Positions 27,299 to 38,818 of a stretch of 64,000 nt of DNA are shown one piece after another (the first letter of the stretch is position 1; each line of letters starts with the position of its first letter). The stretch is from positions 62,001 to 126,000 of the forward strand of contig NZ_JAVAMA010000010.1 of the NCBI RefSeq assembly GCF_030730875.1, read 5' to 3'. Below the pieces are notes generated by a model. It was not told the origin of the DNA. It did not search any database and saw nothing but the letters and a program-made list of their open reading frames with translations. This DNA comes from Sphingomonas sp. DG1-23 (lineage in GTDB: Bacteria > Pseudomonadota > Alphaproteobacteria > Sphingomonadales > Sphingomonadaceae). The translations under genes and the position numbers were made by a program.

Positions 27299-29537
27299 AG
27301 CCGAGCGGCTGGATCGCCGAGGCCTGTTGCTTGAGCCGGCTCGACATCGCCTGATATTCGTCCTCCATCTCGGGCGTGACCGTCGCGCGCGAATCGGCGA
27401 GCGCCGCCTCGAAATGCGCCATGGTCACTTCGCGGGTCTCGAGCGATTCGCGCAGGGCGACGAGACCGGCGCGGCGGACGACATCCTCGAGATCGGCGCC
27501 GGTGTAGCGCGGCGTCTGCTCGGCAACGTCGCCGAGATCGACGTCGCTCGCCAGCGGCATCTTCGCGGTCTGGATGCGGAGAATGCGCTCGCGCCCGGCC
27601 TTGTCGGGGACGCCGACATAGATCAGCTCGTCGAAACGGCCCGGGCGGAGCAAGGCCGGATCGATCAGATTGGGCCGATTGGTCGCGCCGATCACCACCA
27701 CCGACTGGAGCTCCTCGAGCCCGTCCATCTCCGACAGGATGGTGTTGACCACCCGCTCGGTCGCCTGCGGCTCGCCCAGCCCCCCGCCGCGCGCGGGGAC
27801 GAGGCTGTCGAGCTCGTCGATGAAGATCACGCAGGGCGCGACCTGCCGCGCGCGCGCGAACAGGCGCGCGATCTGCTGCTCGGACTCGCCATACCATTTG
27901 CTCAGCAGGTCGCTCGACTTGGTGGCGATGAAGTTCGCCTCCGCCTCGCGCGCGACGGCCTTGGCGAGCAAGGTCTTGCCGGTGCCCGGCGGACCATAGA
28001 GCAGGAAGCCCTTGGCCGGGCGGATGCCGAGCCGGCGGAACGCGTCGGGATCCTTGAGCGGCAGCTCGACGCCTTCCTTCAAGCGCATCTGCGCGTCGTC
28101 GAGCCCGCCGACATCGTCCCAGCGGACGCGTGGCGCCTCGACCATCACTTCGCGCATCGCCGAAGGCTGGACGCGCTTCAATGCCTCGAGGAAATCCTCA
28201 CGGGTGACCGACAGCGTGTCGAGCACCTCGGGCGGGATGGTATGGTCCTCGAGATTGAGCCTGGGCATCAGCCGCCGCACCGACTCGATCGCCGCCTCAC
28301 GGGTGAGCGCGGCGAGATCGGCGCCGACGAACCCATAGGTCGTGCGGGCAAGCTCGCCCAGATCGACTCGATCCCCGAGCGGCATGCCGCGGGTATGGAT
28401 CCCGAGAATCTCCCGGCGCCCACGCTCGTCGGGGACGCCTACGACGATCTCGCGATCGAACCGGCCCGGACGCCGCAGCGCTTCGTCGATCGCTTCGGGA
28501 CGGTTCGTCGCAGCGATCACGACGATGTTGGCGCGCGCCTCGAGCCCGTCCATCAGCGTCAGCAACTGGGCGACGAGGCGCTTCTCGGCCTCGCCCGATA
28601 CCTGGCCGCGCTTGGGCGCGATCGAATCCACCTCGTCGATGAACACGATCGATGGCGCCGACTTGGCGGCTTCCTCGAAGACCTGCCGCAGCCGCGACTC
28701 GGACTCGCCATAGGCCGAGCCCATGATCTCGGGGCCGTTGATCAGATGGAACGTCGCATCGCTCTCGTTGGCGACTGCGCGCGCGAGCCGGGTCTTGCCG
28801 GTTCCGGGCGGCCCGTGGAGCAGCACGCCCTTGGGCGGATCGACGCCGAGGCGCTGGAACAATTCGGGATAGCGCAACGGCAATTCGACCATCTCGCGGA
28901 GCTGGTCGATCGTCGCGGCCATGCCGCCGATATCGTCATAGGTGACGTCGGCGCGCCGGCTCTCAGAGGCCTCCTCATATTCGGGACGCAGCTCGACTTC
29001 GGTATTCTCGTCGATATGGACGATGCCCTTGGGCATGGCCGAGACCACGGCGAGGCGGATCTCCTGCAGCGCATAGGCCGGGGCATTGACCCAGCGCTGG
29101 ACATTGGGATCGACGACGCGGTGATGCCCCGCGGTGGCGACGATGTCGCCCTGCGCGAGCGGGCGGCCGTAAAAGGTGCGCTGGAGCGCTTGCGCCGAAC
29201 CCTGGAGGCGAAGATTGGCCTGTGCAGGCGCGAACACCACCCGGGTCGCGGGCTTGGAGGCTGCGGCGCGCACCTCGACGAAATCGCCCGAGCCGACGCC
29301 GGCATTGGCGCGCTGAAGGCCGTCGATGCGGAGCAATTCGAGCCCCTCGTCCTCGGTATAAGGCAACACCGCGCGCGCCGGCGTGGCGCGCTTGCCGACG
29401 ATCTCGATCACCTCGCCTTCGGTGATGCCGAGCGCCGCCATCAGCGTGCGCGGGACATGCGCGAGTCCGCGGCCGCTATCCTCGGGCCGGCTATTGGCTA
29501 CCTGGAGCTTGCGCCCTCTGCTTTCGTCGTCCGCCAC
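27249..29537 (-). CDS. CDC48/VAT-like double AAA ATPase
   Basis: 762 aa with an N-terminal double-psi barrel/CDC48-N region (about 1-195, [20 protein letters not shown] to the linker), then two AAA modules. D1 Walker A is GPPGTGKT at 242-249 and Walker B is IVFIDEVD at 297-304; D2 Walker A is 515-522 and Walker B IFIDELD at 571-577. Pore loops contain YGESE in D1 and KWYGESE in D2. The sensor ATNRP motif occurs in both modules. This is the archaeal VAT/eukaryotic CDC48 architecture, expected to unfold proteins. The GTG start at 29537 has GAAGGAAA upstream. Confidence 0.93.
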   Translation of the reverse strand: MADDESRGRKLQVANSRPEDSGRGLAHVPRTLMAALGITEGEVIEIVGKRATPARAVLPYTEDEGLELLRIDGLQRANAGVGSGDFVEVRAAASKPATRVVFAPAQANLRLQGSAQALQRTFYGRPLAQGDIVATAGHHRVVDPNVQRWVNAPAYALQEIRLAVVSAMPKGIVHIDENTEVELRPEYEEASESRRADVTYDDIGGMAATIDQLREMVELPLRYPELFQRLGVDPPKGVLLHGPPGTGKTRLARAVANESDATFHLINGPEIMGSAYGESESRLRQVFEEAAKSAPSIVFIDEVDSIAPKRGQVSGEAEKRLVAQLLTLMDGLEARANIVVIAATNRPEAIDEALRRPGRFDREIVVGVPDERGRREILGIHTRGMPLGDRVDLGELARTTYGFVGADLAALTREAAIESVRRLMPRLNLEDHTIPPEVLDTLSVTREDFLEALKRVQPSAMREVMVEAPRVRWDDVGGLDDAQMRLKEGVELPLKDPDAFRRLGIRPAKGFLLYGPPGTGKTLLAKAVAREAEANFIATKSSDLLSKWYGESEQQIARLFARARQVAPCVIFIDELDSLVPARGGGLGEPQATERVVNTILSEMDGLEELQSVVVIGATNRPNLIDPALLRPGRFDELIYVGVPDKAGRERILRIQTAKMPLASDVDLGDVAEQTPRYTGADLEDVVRRAGLVALRESLETREVTMAHFEAALADSRATVTPEMEDEYQAMSSRLKQQASAIQPLGFIAPGMLHGRGPKGAD

Positions 29538-29602
29538 TCTTCATTTCCTTCAGGCAATGAAGCGGGAACATAGGAACGCGGTTTCCGTGCCGCGAGGGGG
29601 GC

Positions 29603-29629
29603 AAAAAAAATGGCGGGCCGAAGCCCGCC
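29603..29629 (-). terminator. Rho-independent terminator on the minus strand
   Basis: Minus-strand sequence GGCGGGC-TTCG-GCCCGCC (29629-29612) with a stable UUCG tetraloop is followed by A and eight T's (29610-29603). It points away from the LysR gene and lies 66 bp before the CDC48-like gene start, so it ends some transcript that starts to its right. Confidence 0.85.
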
Positions 29630-29698
29630 TTGGAAAGTTTTAGGAGAGGATGCCTGAAAGGCACGCCCTATGTGCAGTGCGGTAGGTTTTTGTGCAAG
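29603..29698 (-). ncRNA. Candidate small RNA, about 95 nt
   Basis: No supported ORF explains the terminator at 29603-29629. Upstream on the minus strand are a possible -10 GATTAT (29710-29705) and -35 TTGCAA (29734-29729) with an 18-base spacer, giving a start near 29698. The RNA would hold a short hairpin UGCCU-UUC-AGGCA (29663-29651), then a C/U-rich single-stranded stretch UCCUCUCCUA complementary to Shine-Dalgarno sequences, then the terminator. That order is typical of trans-acting sRNAs. It could instead be a leader/attenuator of the CDC48-like gene. Confidence 0.45.
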
Positions 29699-29719
29699 TG
29701 CGAAATAATCCTTAGGTGG

Positions 29720-29734
29720 TTGCACGGATTGCAA
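29720..29734. promoter_or_regulatory. LysR-type T-N11-A dyad
   Basis: TTGCA-CGGAT-TGCAA, a perfect 5-bp dyad with a 5-base spacer, lies 102 bp upstream of the LysR gene and over the predicted -35 of the divergent candidate sRNA. The TTGCA/TGCAA symmetry contains T-N11-A, the generic LysR-box form. GTGCA-type words recur around it (29672, 29692, 29820). Confidence 0.5.
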
Positions 29735-29836
29735 TCGTGCCCGGCAGAGGCGATAGTGCGCCTACAGGCGCTCTGGGGGCTTGCATGCGTTCGAACCCTG
29801 AGCAAAGCTTGTACCGCAGTGCACAAAAGAAAGACC

Positions 29837-30727
29837 ATGCGCAGGCTACCGCCCCTCACCGCCATCGAGGCGTTCGTCCAGGTCGCCAGGCTCGGCTCGA
29901 TCAAAGCCGCGGCAGAGGAGCTCGCATTGTCGTCCCCGGCGCTGAGCCGGCGGGTCCAGGCGCTAGAGCGCTTCATCGGCAAGCCCTTGTTCGAACGGCG
30001 GCATCAGGCGCTCAAGCTCAACGACGACGGCGATCGTCTGCTCGGCATGATCGCGCCGGCGCTCGATGCGATGACCGACGCAATCGAGGCGATGACCAGC
30101 GGCGGCGAATTGCTCCGCCTTCGCCTCGGGGTGCTGCCGCTCTACGCCACCCAGCAACTGCTGCCGCGCCTGCCCGAACTCAAGCGCCGCCATCCCGAAT
30201 TGCATCTCGACGTCGACACCGCCGGCTATGGCGTGACCCGGCTGGGCGACGGGCTCGACGCGGCGATCGTGATCGCGCGCGACATCGACCCCGGTTTCTA
30301 TTCGAGACGGCTCGATCGCAATCGCGTCCATGTGATCGGGGCGCGCGCGCTGGTCGAAGGCCCCGATCCGGTCACCCGGCCCGAACAGCTTTCGAAGCTC
30401 ACCGCTTTGGTCCACCGCGACATGCCCGAGACCTTCACGGCGTGGCGCGCGGCGGCGGGCTTCCCCGATCTCGAGCCGCTGGCGATCGACCATTTCGATT
30501 CGGGCAATCTGATGCTCGAGGCCGCGGCGCAGGGGCTCGGCGTCGCCTTCATGCTCGAATCGCATTTCGAGGCGGCGCGCGACGAGCGGCTCGTCCAGCT
30601 CTTCGACCTGACGGTGGAGAGCCATTACAGCTATTGGTTCGTATGCCGCCCGCGCGCACTGGGCCAGCGCCCGGTGCGGATCTTCCATGACTGGCTGATC
30701 GAGGCGCTGGGGGCGGAGAGCGCCTGA
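29837..30727 (+). CDS. LysR family transcriptional regulator (GcvA-like)
   Basis: 296 aa. The N-terminal winged helix-turn-helix reads LPPLTAIEAFVQVARLGSIKAAAEELALSSPALSRRVQALERFIGKPLFERR (RRLPPLxAxxAF start is the GcvA/AmpR-type form). The effector domain follows from about residue 90. The ATG at 29837 is the first matching the family. The divergent region holds the dyad and candidate sRNA described above, the natural targets for such a regulator. No metabolic gene is adjacent to hint at its ligand. Confidence 0.92.
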   Translation: MRRLPPLTAIEAFVQVARLGSIKAAAEELALSSPALSRRVQALERFIGKPLFERRHQALKLNDDGDRLLGMIAPALDAMTDAIEAMTSGGELLRLRLGVLPLYATQQLLPRLPELKRRHPELHLDVDTAGYGVTRLGDGLDAAIVIARDIDPGFYSRRLDRNRVHVIGARALVEGPDPVTRPEQLSKLTALVHRDMPETFTAWRAAAGFPDLEPLAIDHFDSGNLMLEAAAQGLGVAFMLESHFEAARDERLVQLFDLTVESHYSYWFVCRPRALGQRPVRIFHDWLIEALGAESA

Positions 30728-30743
30728 ACGGCACCCTTCAATT

Positions 30744-30886
30744 CGTCAGCCCGGACTTGTTCCGGGGTCCACTTTGCGGCGCGGGAAGCGTTGACGAGTA
30801 GAACAGGTCGGTTGCGCGCGCGACCAGAAGATATCGGCGGTTATCGACCGTTGCCCGGTGGACCCCGGCCCAGGGCCGGGGTGACA
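30744..30886. repeat. Paired REP palindromes (GTCAC..GTCCACCG family), copy 2
   Basis: CGTCAGCCCGGACTTGTTCC begins the left unit (30744) and CGGTGGACCCCGG to GGCCGGGGTGAC forms the right unit (about 30856-30885), in the gap between convergent LysR and cyclophilin genes. Same family and order as 25518-25627 and 51487-51593. Confidence 0.85.
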
Positions 30887-30895
30887 TCGGTTTGA

Positions 30896-31348
30896 TTATT
30901 CCGTCCGTGCCTTGACGATCTTGCCGGGCTCGCGCGGCGGCTCGCCCTTGGGGAGCGCGTCGACATGCTCCATGCCTTCGGTGACTTCGCCCCACACCGT
31001 ATATTGGCGATCGAGGAAGGTCGCATCGTCGAGGCAGATGAAGAATTGCGAATTGGCGGTGTTCGGATCGTTGGTCCGCGCCATCGAGCAGACGCCGCGG
31101 ACGTGCGGCTCGGCGCTGAATTCCTGGTTGAGATTGGGCTCCTTCGAGCCGCCCATGCCGGTGCCCGAGGGATCGCCGCCCTGCGCCATGAAGCCGTCGA
31201 TCACGCGGTGGAAGATCACCCCGTCGTAAAAACCCTGGTCGGCGAGCTTGGTGATCCGCTCGACATGCTTCGGCGCCAGATCGGGACGGAGCTTGATGCG
31301 GACGTCACCGGTGTCGAGAGTCAGGACGAGCGTGCTGGGTTCGGACAT
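30896..31348 (-). CDS. Peptidyl-prolyl cis-trans isomerase, cyclophilin type
   Basis: 150 aa, one cyclophilin domain without signal peptide, so cytoplasmic. Conserved catalytic segments are FYDGVIFHRVIDGFMAQGGDP (catalytic Arg in FHR), SMARTNDPNTANSQFFICL and the TVWGEVTEGMEHVD end. It speeds proline isomerisation during folding. The start at 31348 is followed by a divergent gap with mgtE. Confidence 0.94.
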   Translation of the reverse strand: MSEPSTLVLTLDTGDVRIKLRPDLAPKHVERITKLADQGFYDGVIFHRVIDGFMAQGGDPSGTGMGGSKEPNLNQEFSAEPHVRGVCSMARTNDPNTANSQFFICLDDATFLDRQYTVWGEVTEGMEHVDALPKGEPPREPGKIVKARTE

Positions 31349-31406
31349 AGGTTACTCCATGAAACGATTTACCTGCGAACTAGCAGGTCGCGAGTGACTT
31401 GCAACA

Positions 31407-31439
31407 CGCGCGCCGCGCTGGCAGGTGCGGCGGCGCGCG
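31407..31439 (+). promoter_or_regulatory. GC-rich hairpin in the mgtE leader
   Basis: CGCGCGCCGC (31407-31416) and GCGGCGCGCG (31430-31439) form a perfect 10-bp stem with a 13-base loop, 40 bp before the mgtE start codon. It may be a leader structure, but no M-box or other known magnesium riboswitch is recognisable. The rest of the leader 31440-31460 is also GC-rich. Confidence 0.35.
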
Positions 31440-31479
31440 CCACGCGCGGCGCGGCCGGGCACAACAGGGAGGTCGGACG

Positions 31480-32883
31480 ATGAGCGAGACCGAACTTCAC
31501 CCAGAATCGCTGCCGCCCGAGAGCGAGCTCGACGAGGACGACCGGCTCAAGCCCGAATTCGTCAGCGCAGTGCTCGAAGCGGTCGAGGCAGGCGATTCCG
31601 AAACCGCGCGGATGCGGGTCGCCCCGCTTCATCCCGCCGACATCGCCGACCTCGTCGAGCTGACTCCGGCCGAGCTGCGCCCGGCGCTGGCCGCGGCGAT
31701 CTCCGACCTGATCGACGGCGACGTGCTCGCCGAGATGAACGACTGGGTGCGCGAGGCGCTGGTCGACGCGCTCGAGCCGCACCAGGTCGCCGACATCGCC
31801 GCCGAACTCGATACCGACGACGCCGTCGCGATCATCGAGGACATGGACGTCGAGGATCAGCGCGAGGTGCTCCGCGCGCTCGACCCCGACGACCGCGCGG
31901 CGATCGAGGAAGCGCTCTCCTATCCCGAGGAGACCGCCGGCCGGCTGATGCAGCGCGAGCTGATCGCGGTGCCCGAGCATTGGACCGTCGGCGACGTGCT
32001 CGATTATCTGCGCGGCCACGAGGAACTGGCGACCGACTTCTGGGAGATCTTCGTCGTCGATCCGGCGCATCATCCGGTCGGCACCTGCGCGCTCTCGTGG
32101 ATCCTGCGTACGCCGCGCGCGGTGTCGATGGGCGACGTGATGAAGCGCGAGCAGACGCTGATCCCGGCCGACATGGACCAGGAGGAAGTCGCGCTGCGCT
32201 TCCAGAAATACGCGCTGATCTCGGCCGCGGTAGTCGACAGCAGCGGGCGGCTGGTCGGGATGATCACCGTCGACGACGTCGTCCACATCATCTCCGAAGA
32301 AGCGGGCGAGGACATCCTGCATCTGTCGGGCGCCGGCGAAGGCGACATCAACGAACCGGTGATCGACAGCTACAAGGTTCGCGTCCGCTGGCTGCTGACC
32401 AATCTGCTCACCGCTCTGGTGCCGGCGACGATCGTGTTCTTCTTCGATGCGACGATCGCGCAAAAGGCCGTGCTCGCCGCTTTGATGCCGATCGTCGCGG
32501 GCGTCGGCGGCAATGCCGGGACGCAGACGCTGGCAGTGACCGTCCGCGCGCTCGCGACCAACCAGCTCACCCAATCGAACACGCTGCGCGCGATCCGGCG
32601 CGAGATCTCGATCGCGGTGCTCAACGGAATCACCGTCGCGGCGGTGATCGGGCTGGGCATCGGGGCGGGGTTCCAGGACGCCGGGCTGGGCGCAGTGATC
32701 GCCGCGGCGATGCTCGCCAACATCCTGATCGCGGGATTTGCCGGAGTGCTGGTGCCGGTGACGCTCGAACGCTTTCGCCAGGATCCGGCGGTGGCATCGT
32801 CGGTGTTCGTGACGATGGTGACCGATTCGATGGGCTTCCTCGCCTTTCTCGGCCTCGCCACCGCGAGCGGGCTGGTGGGCTGA
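31480..32883 (+). CDS. mgtE: Magnesium transporter MgtE
   Basis: 467 aa. The N-domain of helical repeats (HPADIADLVELTPAELRPAL, EMDVEDQREVLRALDPDDR-like) is followed by two CBS domains (about 150-275). Five membrane helices lie from about 295 onward with the pore signature MPIVAGVGGNAGTQTLAVTVRAL. AGGGAGG lies seven bases before the ATG at 31480, ruling out longer starts. It is a Mg2+-gated channel. Divergent from the cyclophilin. Confidence 0.95.
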   Translation: MSETELHPESLPPESELDEDDRLKPEFVSAVLEAVEAGDSETARMRVAPLHPADIADLVELTPAELRPALAAAISDLIDGDVLAEMNDWVREALVDALEPHQVADIAAELDTDDAVAIIEDMDVEDQREVLRALDPDDRAAIEEALSYPEETAGRLMQRELIAVPEHWTVGDVLDYLRGHEELATDFWEIFVVDPAHHPVGTCALSWILRTPRAVSMGDVMKREQTLIPADMDQEEVALRFQKYALISAAVVDSSGRLVGMITVDDVVHIISEEAGEDILHLSGAGEGDINEPVIDSYKVRVRWLLTNLLTALVPATIVFFFDATIAQKAVLAALMPIVAGVGGNAGTQTLAVTVRALATNQLTQSNTLRAIRREISIAVLNGITVAAVIGLGIGAGFQDAGLGAVIAAAMLANILIAGFAGVLVPVTLERFRQDPAVASSVFVTMVTDSMGFLAFLGLATASGLVG

Positions 32884-32891
32884 CTTCCAGC

Positions 32892-32964
32892 GCTCCTGCA
32901 AAAGCAGGAGCCCAGCGTCTCAAGCGCTGTCCTTTGTACCCAGGGCTCCTGCTTTCGCAGGAGC
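32892..32964. repeat. REP-like palindrome pair (GCTCCTGC family), copies 2 and 3
   Basis: GCTCCTGC-AAAA-GCAGGAGC at 32892-32911 and GCTCCTGC-TTTC-GCAGGAGC at 32945-32964, in opposite orientation by their loops, between mgtE and the DUF1489 gene. Same stem as 10052-10071. Confidence 0.85.
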
Positions 32965-33005
32965 ACCTGGTTGTTCCGGGCGGCGCCTTTCCCCAAATAG
33001 CCAGC

Positions 33006-33407
33006 GTGCCGCTACATCTGACCAAAGTCGCCTATGGCTGCGACAGCATCGACTATCTGCAGGAACGCCTCGCGCTCAAGGCCGCGCATCTGCCGGCCTT
33101 CCTCACCACGCGCTATCTGCCCAAGCGCCACGCGGAGATCGCCGGCGGATCCTTGTTCTGGATCATCAAGCATCAATTGATCGGGCGATCGCCGATCCTC
33201 GGCTTCGGCGAGGCCGAGGGCGGGCGCGTGGCGATCTATCTCGAGCCGAAGCTGGTGCTCGTCCAGGCGCGGCCCAAGCGCGCGCATCAGGGCTGGCGCT
33301 ATCTCGAAGGCGCGGATGCGCCGACCGATCTGGGCGAGGCGGGGGCGGGAATCGCCGAGCTGCCGCCGGGGCTGGTCGGCGAGTTGGCGGCGATGGGATT
33401 GCTTTGA
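33006..33407 (+). CDS. DUF1489 family protein
   Basis: 133 aa from a GTG start. It begins PLHLTKVAYGCDSIDYLQER, and has TTRYLPKRHAEIAGGSLFWIIKHQLIGRSPILGF and VQARPKRAHQGWRYLEGADAP, all as in the alphaproteobacterial DUF1489 family. Function unknown, no membrane segment. It follows mgtE by 122 bp with a REP pair between them. Confidence 0.88.
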   Translation: MPLHLTKVAYGCDSIDYLQERLALKAAHLPAFLTTRYLPKRHAEIAGGSLFWIIKHQLIGRSPILGFGEAEGGRVAIYLEPKLVLVQARPKRAHQGWRYLEGADAPTDLGEAGAGIAELPPGLVGELAAMGLL

Positions 33408-33417
33408 GTTCGGTAGT

Positions 33418-33547
33418 CCCCCTCCCTGCAAGGGAGGGGTTAGGGGTGGGTGAGAAAAGGTCGGGCTCGATGCCCGGCCTTTTCTCTTTTTCGGAGCAGC
33501 TCGGTGGGCTCGCCTCCACCCCCGACCCCTCCCTTGCAGGGAGAGGA
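33418..33547. repeat. Large paired palindrome with embedded terminator
   Basis: CCCCTCCCTGCAAGGGAGGGG near 33418-33438 and CCCCTCCCTTGCAGGGAG near 33526-33543 are inverted copies. They bracket a strong terminator (33452-33491). Confidence 0.75.
33452..33491 (+). terminator. Rho-independent terminator after DUF1489
   Basis: GAGAAAAGG-T-CGGGC (33452-33466) pairs with GCCCG-G-CCTTTTCTC (33472-33486) in a 15-bp stem with one T-G pair and a 5-base loop, followed by five T's. The complementary A-run on the other side means it could also end the convergent msrA transcript. Confidence 0.8.
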
Positions 33548-33557
33548 GTTTACGGAA

Positions 33558-34214
33558 TCAATTCGCGAGTTGCGGGAAGGCGTTGCGGAAGGCGGCGACC
33601 TTGGGCTTGTCCCAGCGCACGATATAGGGATGCGTCGGGTGCTTCCAGAAGAAGTCCTGATGATAGCCCTCGGCCGGATAGAAACCGCCGGTTTCGAGCC
33701 GCGTCACGATCGGCTTCGACCAGGCCTTGGCACCGCCGAGCTGCTCGATATAGGCTTTGGCCACCCGGCGCTGCGCCGCGTCCTGCGGAAAGATCGCCGA
33801 ACGATAGTTCGAACCGACGTCCGGCCCTTGCCGATTGCGCTGGGTGGGATCGTGCGCGACCGAGAAGAAGACGCGCAGCAACGTGCCGTAGCTGACCTTG
33901 GCCGGATCATAGACGATTCGCACGGCCTCGGCATGACCGGTGCGTCCGGTCGAGACCTCGGCATAGCTCGTGCCGACCCTGGTGTTGCCGGCATAGCCGC
34001 TGGTCACCGAATGGACGCCCTTCACCGACTGGAAGACCGCTTCCATTCCCCAGAAGCAGCCGCCGGCAAGCACCGCGACCTGTTCGCCCTTGCCGCCGGT
34101 GACGTCCTGCGCGGGCGGCGGAATCGGCACTGCGCGTTCGGGGGCGGGAGCGGCGACCGCCGGCAGCAGCAACGCCGCGCCGGCAAGACCGAGAGGGAGG
34201 GCCCATTTCAGCAT
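33558..34214 (-). CDS. msrA: Peptide methionine-S-sulfoxide reductase MsrA (exported)
   Basis: 218 aa. The first 22 residues are a signal peptide (MLKWALPLGLAGAALLLPAVAA), so this MsrA is probably periplasmic. The catalytic Cys53 is in GGCFWGMEAVFQ, and VTSGYAGN, EVSTGRTGHAEAV and GYHQDFFWKHP are conserved. It repairs methionine-S-sulfoxide in oxidised proteins. The partner msrB lies elsewhere in the window (56641). Gene 26 bp downstream of the aminotransferase, probably co-transcribed. Confidence 0.94.
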   Translation of the reverse strand: MLKWALPLGLAGAALLLPAVAAPAPERAVPIPPPAQDVTGGKGEQVAVLAGGCFWGMEAVFQSVKGVHSVTSGYAGNTRVGTSYAEVSTGRTGHAEAVRIVYDPAKVSYGTLLRVFFSVAHDPTQRNRQGPDVGSNYRSAIFPQDAAQRRVAKAYIEQLGGAKAWSKPIVTRLETGGFYPAEGYHQDFFWKHPTHPYIVRWDKPKVAAFRNAFPQLAN

Positions 34215-34240
34215 GGGCGCAAGATCGTCCTTCGCAGGCC

Positions 34241-37251
<3,011 letters not shown>

Positions 37252-37317
37252 GCCGCCGCCGCCGCGCCGCGGCAAGCCCGAGTTGCCGCGACGGGCGCCG
37301 CTCTCTATCTGGCGGGC

Positions 37318-37980
37318 ATGTCCAGCCCCCCGATGCGCGTGGCGATCGTGCCGGTCACGCCGCTCCAGCAGAATTGCAGCCTGCTCTGGTGCACCCGCAC
37401 GATGCGCGGCGCATTCGTCGATCCCGGCGGCGATCTCGACCGGCTGCGCGCGGCGGCGACGCAGCATCAGGTCGTGATCGAGAAGATTCTCGTCACCCAT
37501 GGCCATATCGACCATTGCGGGCTGGCGGGCGAATTCGCCGGCGAGCTCGGGGTGCGAATCGAGGGCCCGCACGAAGCCGACCGCTTCTGGATCGACCGGC
37601 TGGAAGCGGACGGCCGCAAATATGGCGTGCGCGGCGTGCCGTTCGAGCCCGATCGCTGGCTGGTCGACGGGGATACGGTCACCGTCGGCGACCTTACGCT
37701 CGACACATATCACTGCCCCGGCCACACCCCCGGCCATGTCGTCTTCCACCACGCGCCATCGAAACTGGCGATCGTCGGCGACGTGCTGTTCCAGGGATCG
37801 ATCGGGCGCACCGACTTCCCGAGGGGCGATCATCAGGACCTGATCGACGCGATCACCGGCAAATTATGGCCGCTGGGCGACGACACGGTGTTTGTCCCCG
37901 GCCATGGCCAGCCGAGCAATTTCGGCCACGAGCGCCGGACCAATCCTTTCGTCGGGGACGCTGCGCTGGCGCGCAGATAG
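37318..37980 (+). CDS. Metallo-beta-lactamase-fold hydrolase (glyoxalase II-like)
   Basis: 220 aa. The metal site is VTHGHIDHCGL (H61, H63, D65, H66), with YHCPGHTPGHVVF and VFVPGHGQPS supplying later His ligands and VGDVLFQGSIGRTDFP the bridging Asp. This is the YcbL/GloB-like group that hydrolyses thioesters such as S-lactoylglutathione; the substrate is not certain. Divergent from pabBC, 66 bp away. Confidence 0.9.
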   Translation: MSSPPMRVAIVPVTPLQQNCSLLWCTRTMRGAFVDPGGDLDRLRAAATQHQVVIEKILVTHGHIDHCGLAGEFAGELGVRIEGPHEADRFWIDRLEADGRKYGVRGVPFEPDRWLVDGDTVTVGDLTLDTYHCPGHTPGHVVFHHAPSKLAIVGDVLFQGSIGRTDFPRGDHQDLIDAITGKLWPLGDDTVFVPGHGQPSNFGHERRTNPFVGDAALARR

Positions 37981-37986
37981 ATCGAG

Positions 37987-38015
37987 CTCCTCCCCGGAAC
38001 GGGGAGGAGTTTATT
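37987..38015. terminator. Terminator hairpin between convergent genes
   Basis: CTCCTCCCCG-GAA-CGGGGAGGAG (37987-38009) is a perfect 10-bp stem, followed on the plus strand by TTTATT. It separates the hydrolase gene from the MAPEG gene ending at 38015. Confidence 0.75.
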
Positions 38016-38416
38016 CAGCGCAGCGGGTTGAGCCCGGCATAGCCGAGATAGACCGCATAGCCGGCGAGGCCGAGCATCGTCAGCATGGTGATGGCGATGC
38101 CGATCGTCCGGCCCGGCAGCCAGCCGTCCATCCCGAACGCATGCAGCACGCGGCCGACGATGAACGATGCCGCGACGGCCCACAGCCAGGTCCGGGTGCC
38201 CCCCGCAAGCTCGATCAAGGCGATCAGGATCAGCACCAGGGGCGCATATTCGGCGAAATTGAGCTGCGCGCGCATCCGCGCGATCAGCCGGACATTGCCG
38301 CCGTCGCCGACGAGGATCTTTTCGGACATGCGCAGGCGGCTGACCCGCAGCCCCAGCCAGAAGTTGAGAAGCGCGGCGGCTCCGGCGGTAACGAGCGCGA
38401 CGGGCAGGAAAAACAT
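38015..38416 (-). CDS. MAPEG family membrane protein
   Basis: 133 aa, four predicted helices. The MAPEG signature is visible: ALLNFWLGLRVSRLRM, then NVRLIARMRAQLNFAEYAPLVLILIALIE and VLHAFGMDG. These are membrane glutathione-linked or eicosanoid-like enzymes; bacterial roles are uncertain. AGGGGG lies a few bases before the ATG at 38416. An upstream in-frame start at 38731 would cross the rpmF gene and is rejected. The gap 38417-38609 holds no other gene I can see. Confidence 0.85.
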   Translation of the reverse strand: MFFLPVALVTAGAAALLNFWLGLRVSRLRMSEKILVGDGGNVRLIARMRAQLNFAEYAPLVLILIALIELAGGTRTWLWAVAASFIVGRVLHAFGMDGWLPGRTIGIAITMLTMLGLAGYAVYLGYAGLNPLR

Positions 38417-38609
38417 GGGCGACCCCCTCTGATTGGCGCGCACAAGTGCCACGCCCTTGCAAGTCGGGCAAGAATCGGTATACGCGCGGCTCGCTTCGTG
38501 ACCTGCCCCGTTGGTCCGGCGGGCAGCCGGCTCCAACCGTCGCTTGCCCGGACACCGACGCGGGCGTATCGCGACCTGATTCACGTGTTCTTCGATGTAA
38601 AGGTGCCTG

Positions 38610-38789
38610 ATGGCCGTTCCCAAGAGAAAGACCTCGCCGTCGCGGCGTGGCATGCGCCGGGCGCACGACGCGCTCACCGTCGCAGCATTCCAGGAATGCC
38701 CGAATTGCGGCGAATTGAAGCGCCCGCACAATCTGTGCGTCGCGTGCGGCCATTATAACGGTCGCGAAATCGTCTCCACCGAGGGCTGA
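38610..38789 (+). CDS. rpmF: 50S ribosomal protein L32
   Basis: 59 aa: [20 protein letters not shown], two zinc-binding Cys pairs in [23 protein letters not shown]. This gene is too short for many ORF callers but is unambiguous. It heads the conserved rpmF-plsX-fabH operon, 29 bp before plsX. Confidence 0.95.
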   Translation: MAVPKRKTSPSRRGMRRAHDALTVAAFQECPNCGELKRPHNLCVACGHYNGREIVSTEG

Positions 38790-38818
38790 GCCACGCACGC
38801 CACCGGGAACCTGCCGGC

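Noticed and set aside
27276..29573. A 765-codon open frame on the plus strand opposite the CDC48-like gene
   Set aside because: It is the antisense shadow of a high-GC gene: composition rich in Arg, Asp, His and Gly, no domain motif, while the minus-strand frame has complete AAA motifs.
29750..29836. A tRNA-like GTTCGAACC word upstream of the LysR gene
   Set aside because: No acceptor, D or anticodon stem can be drawn around it, and the word is self-palindromic and short.
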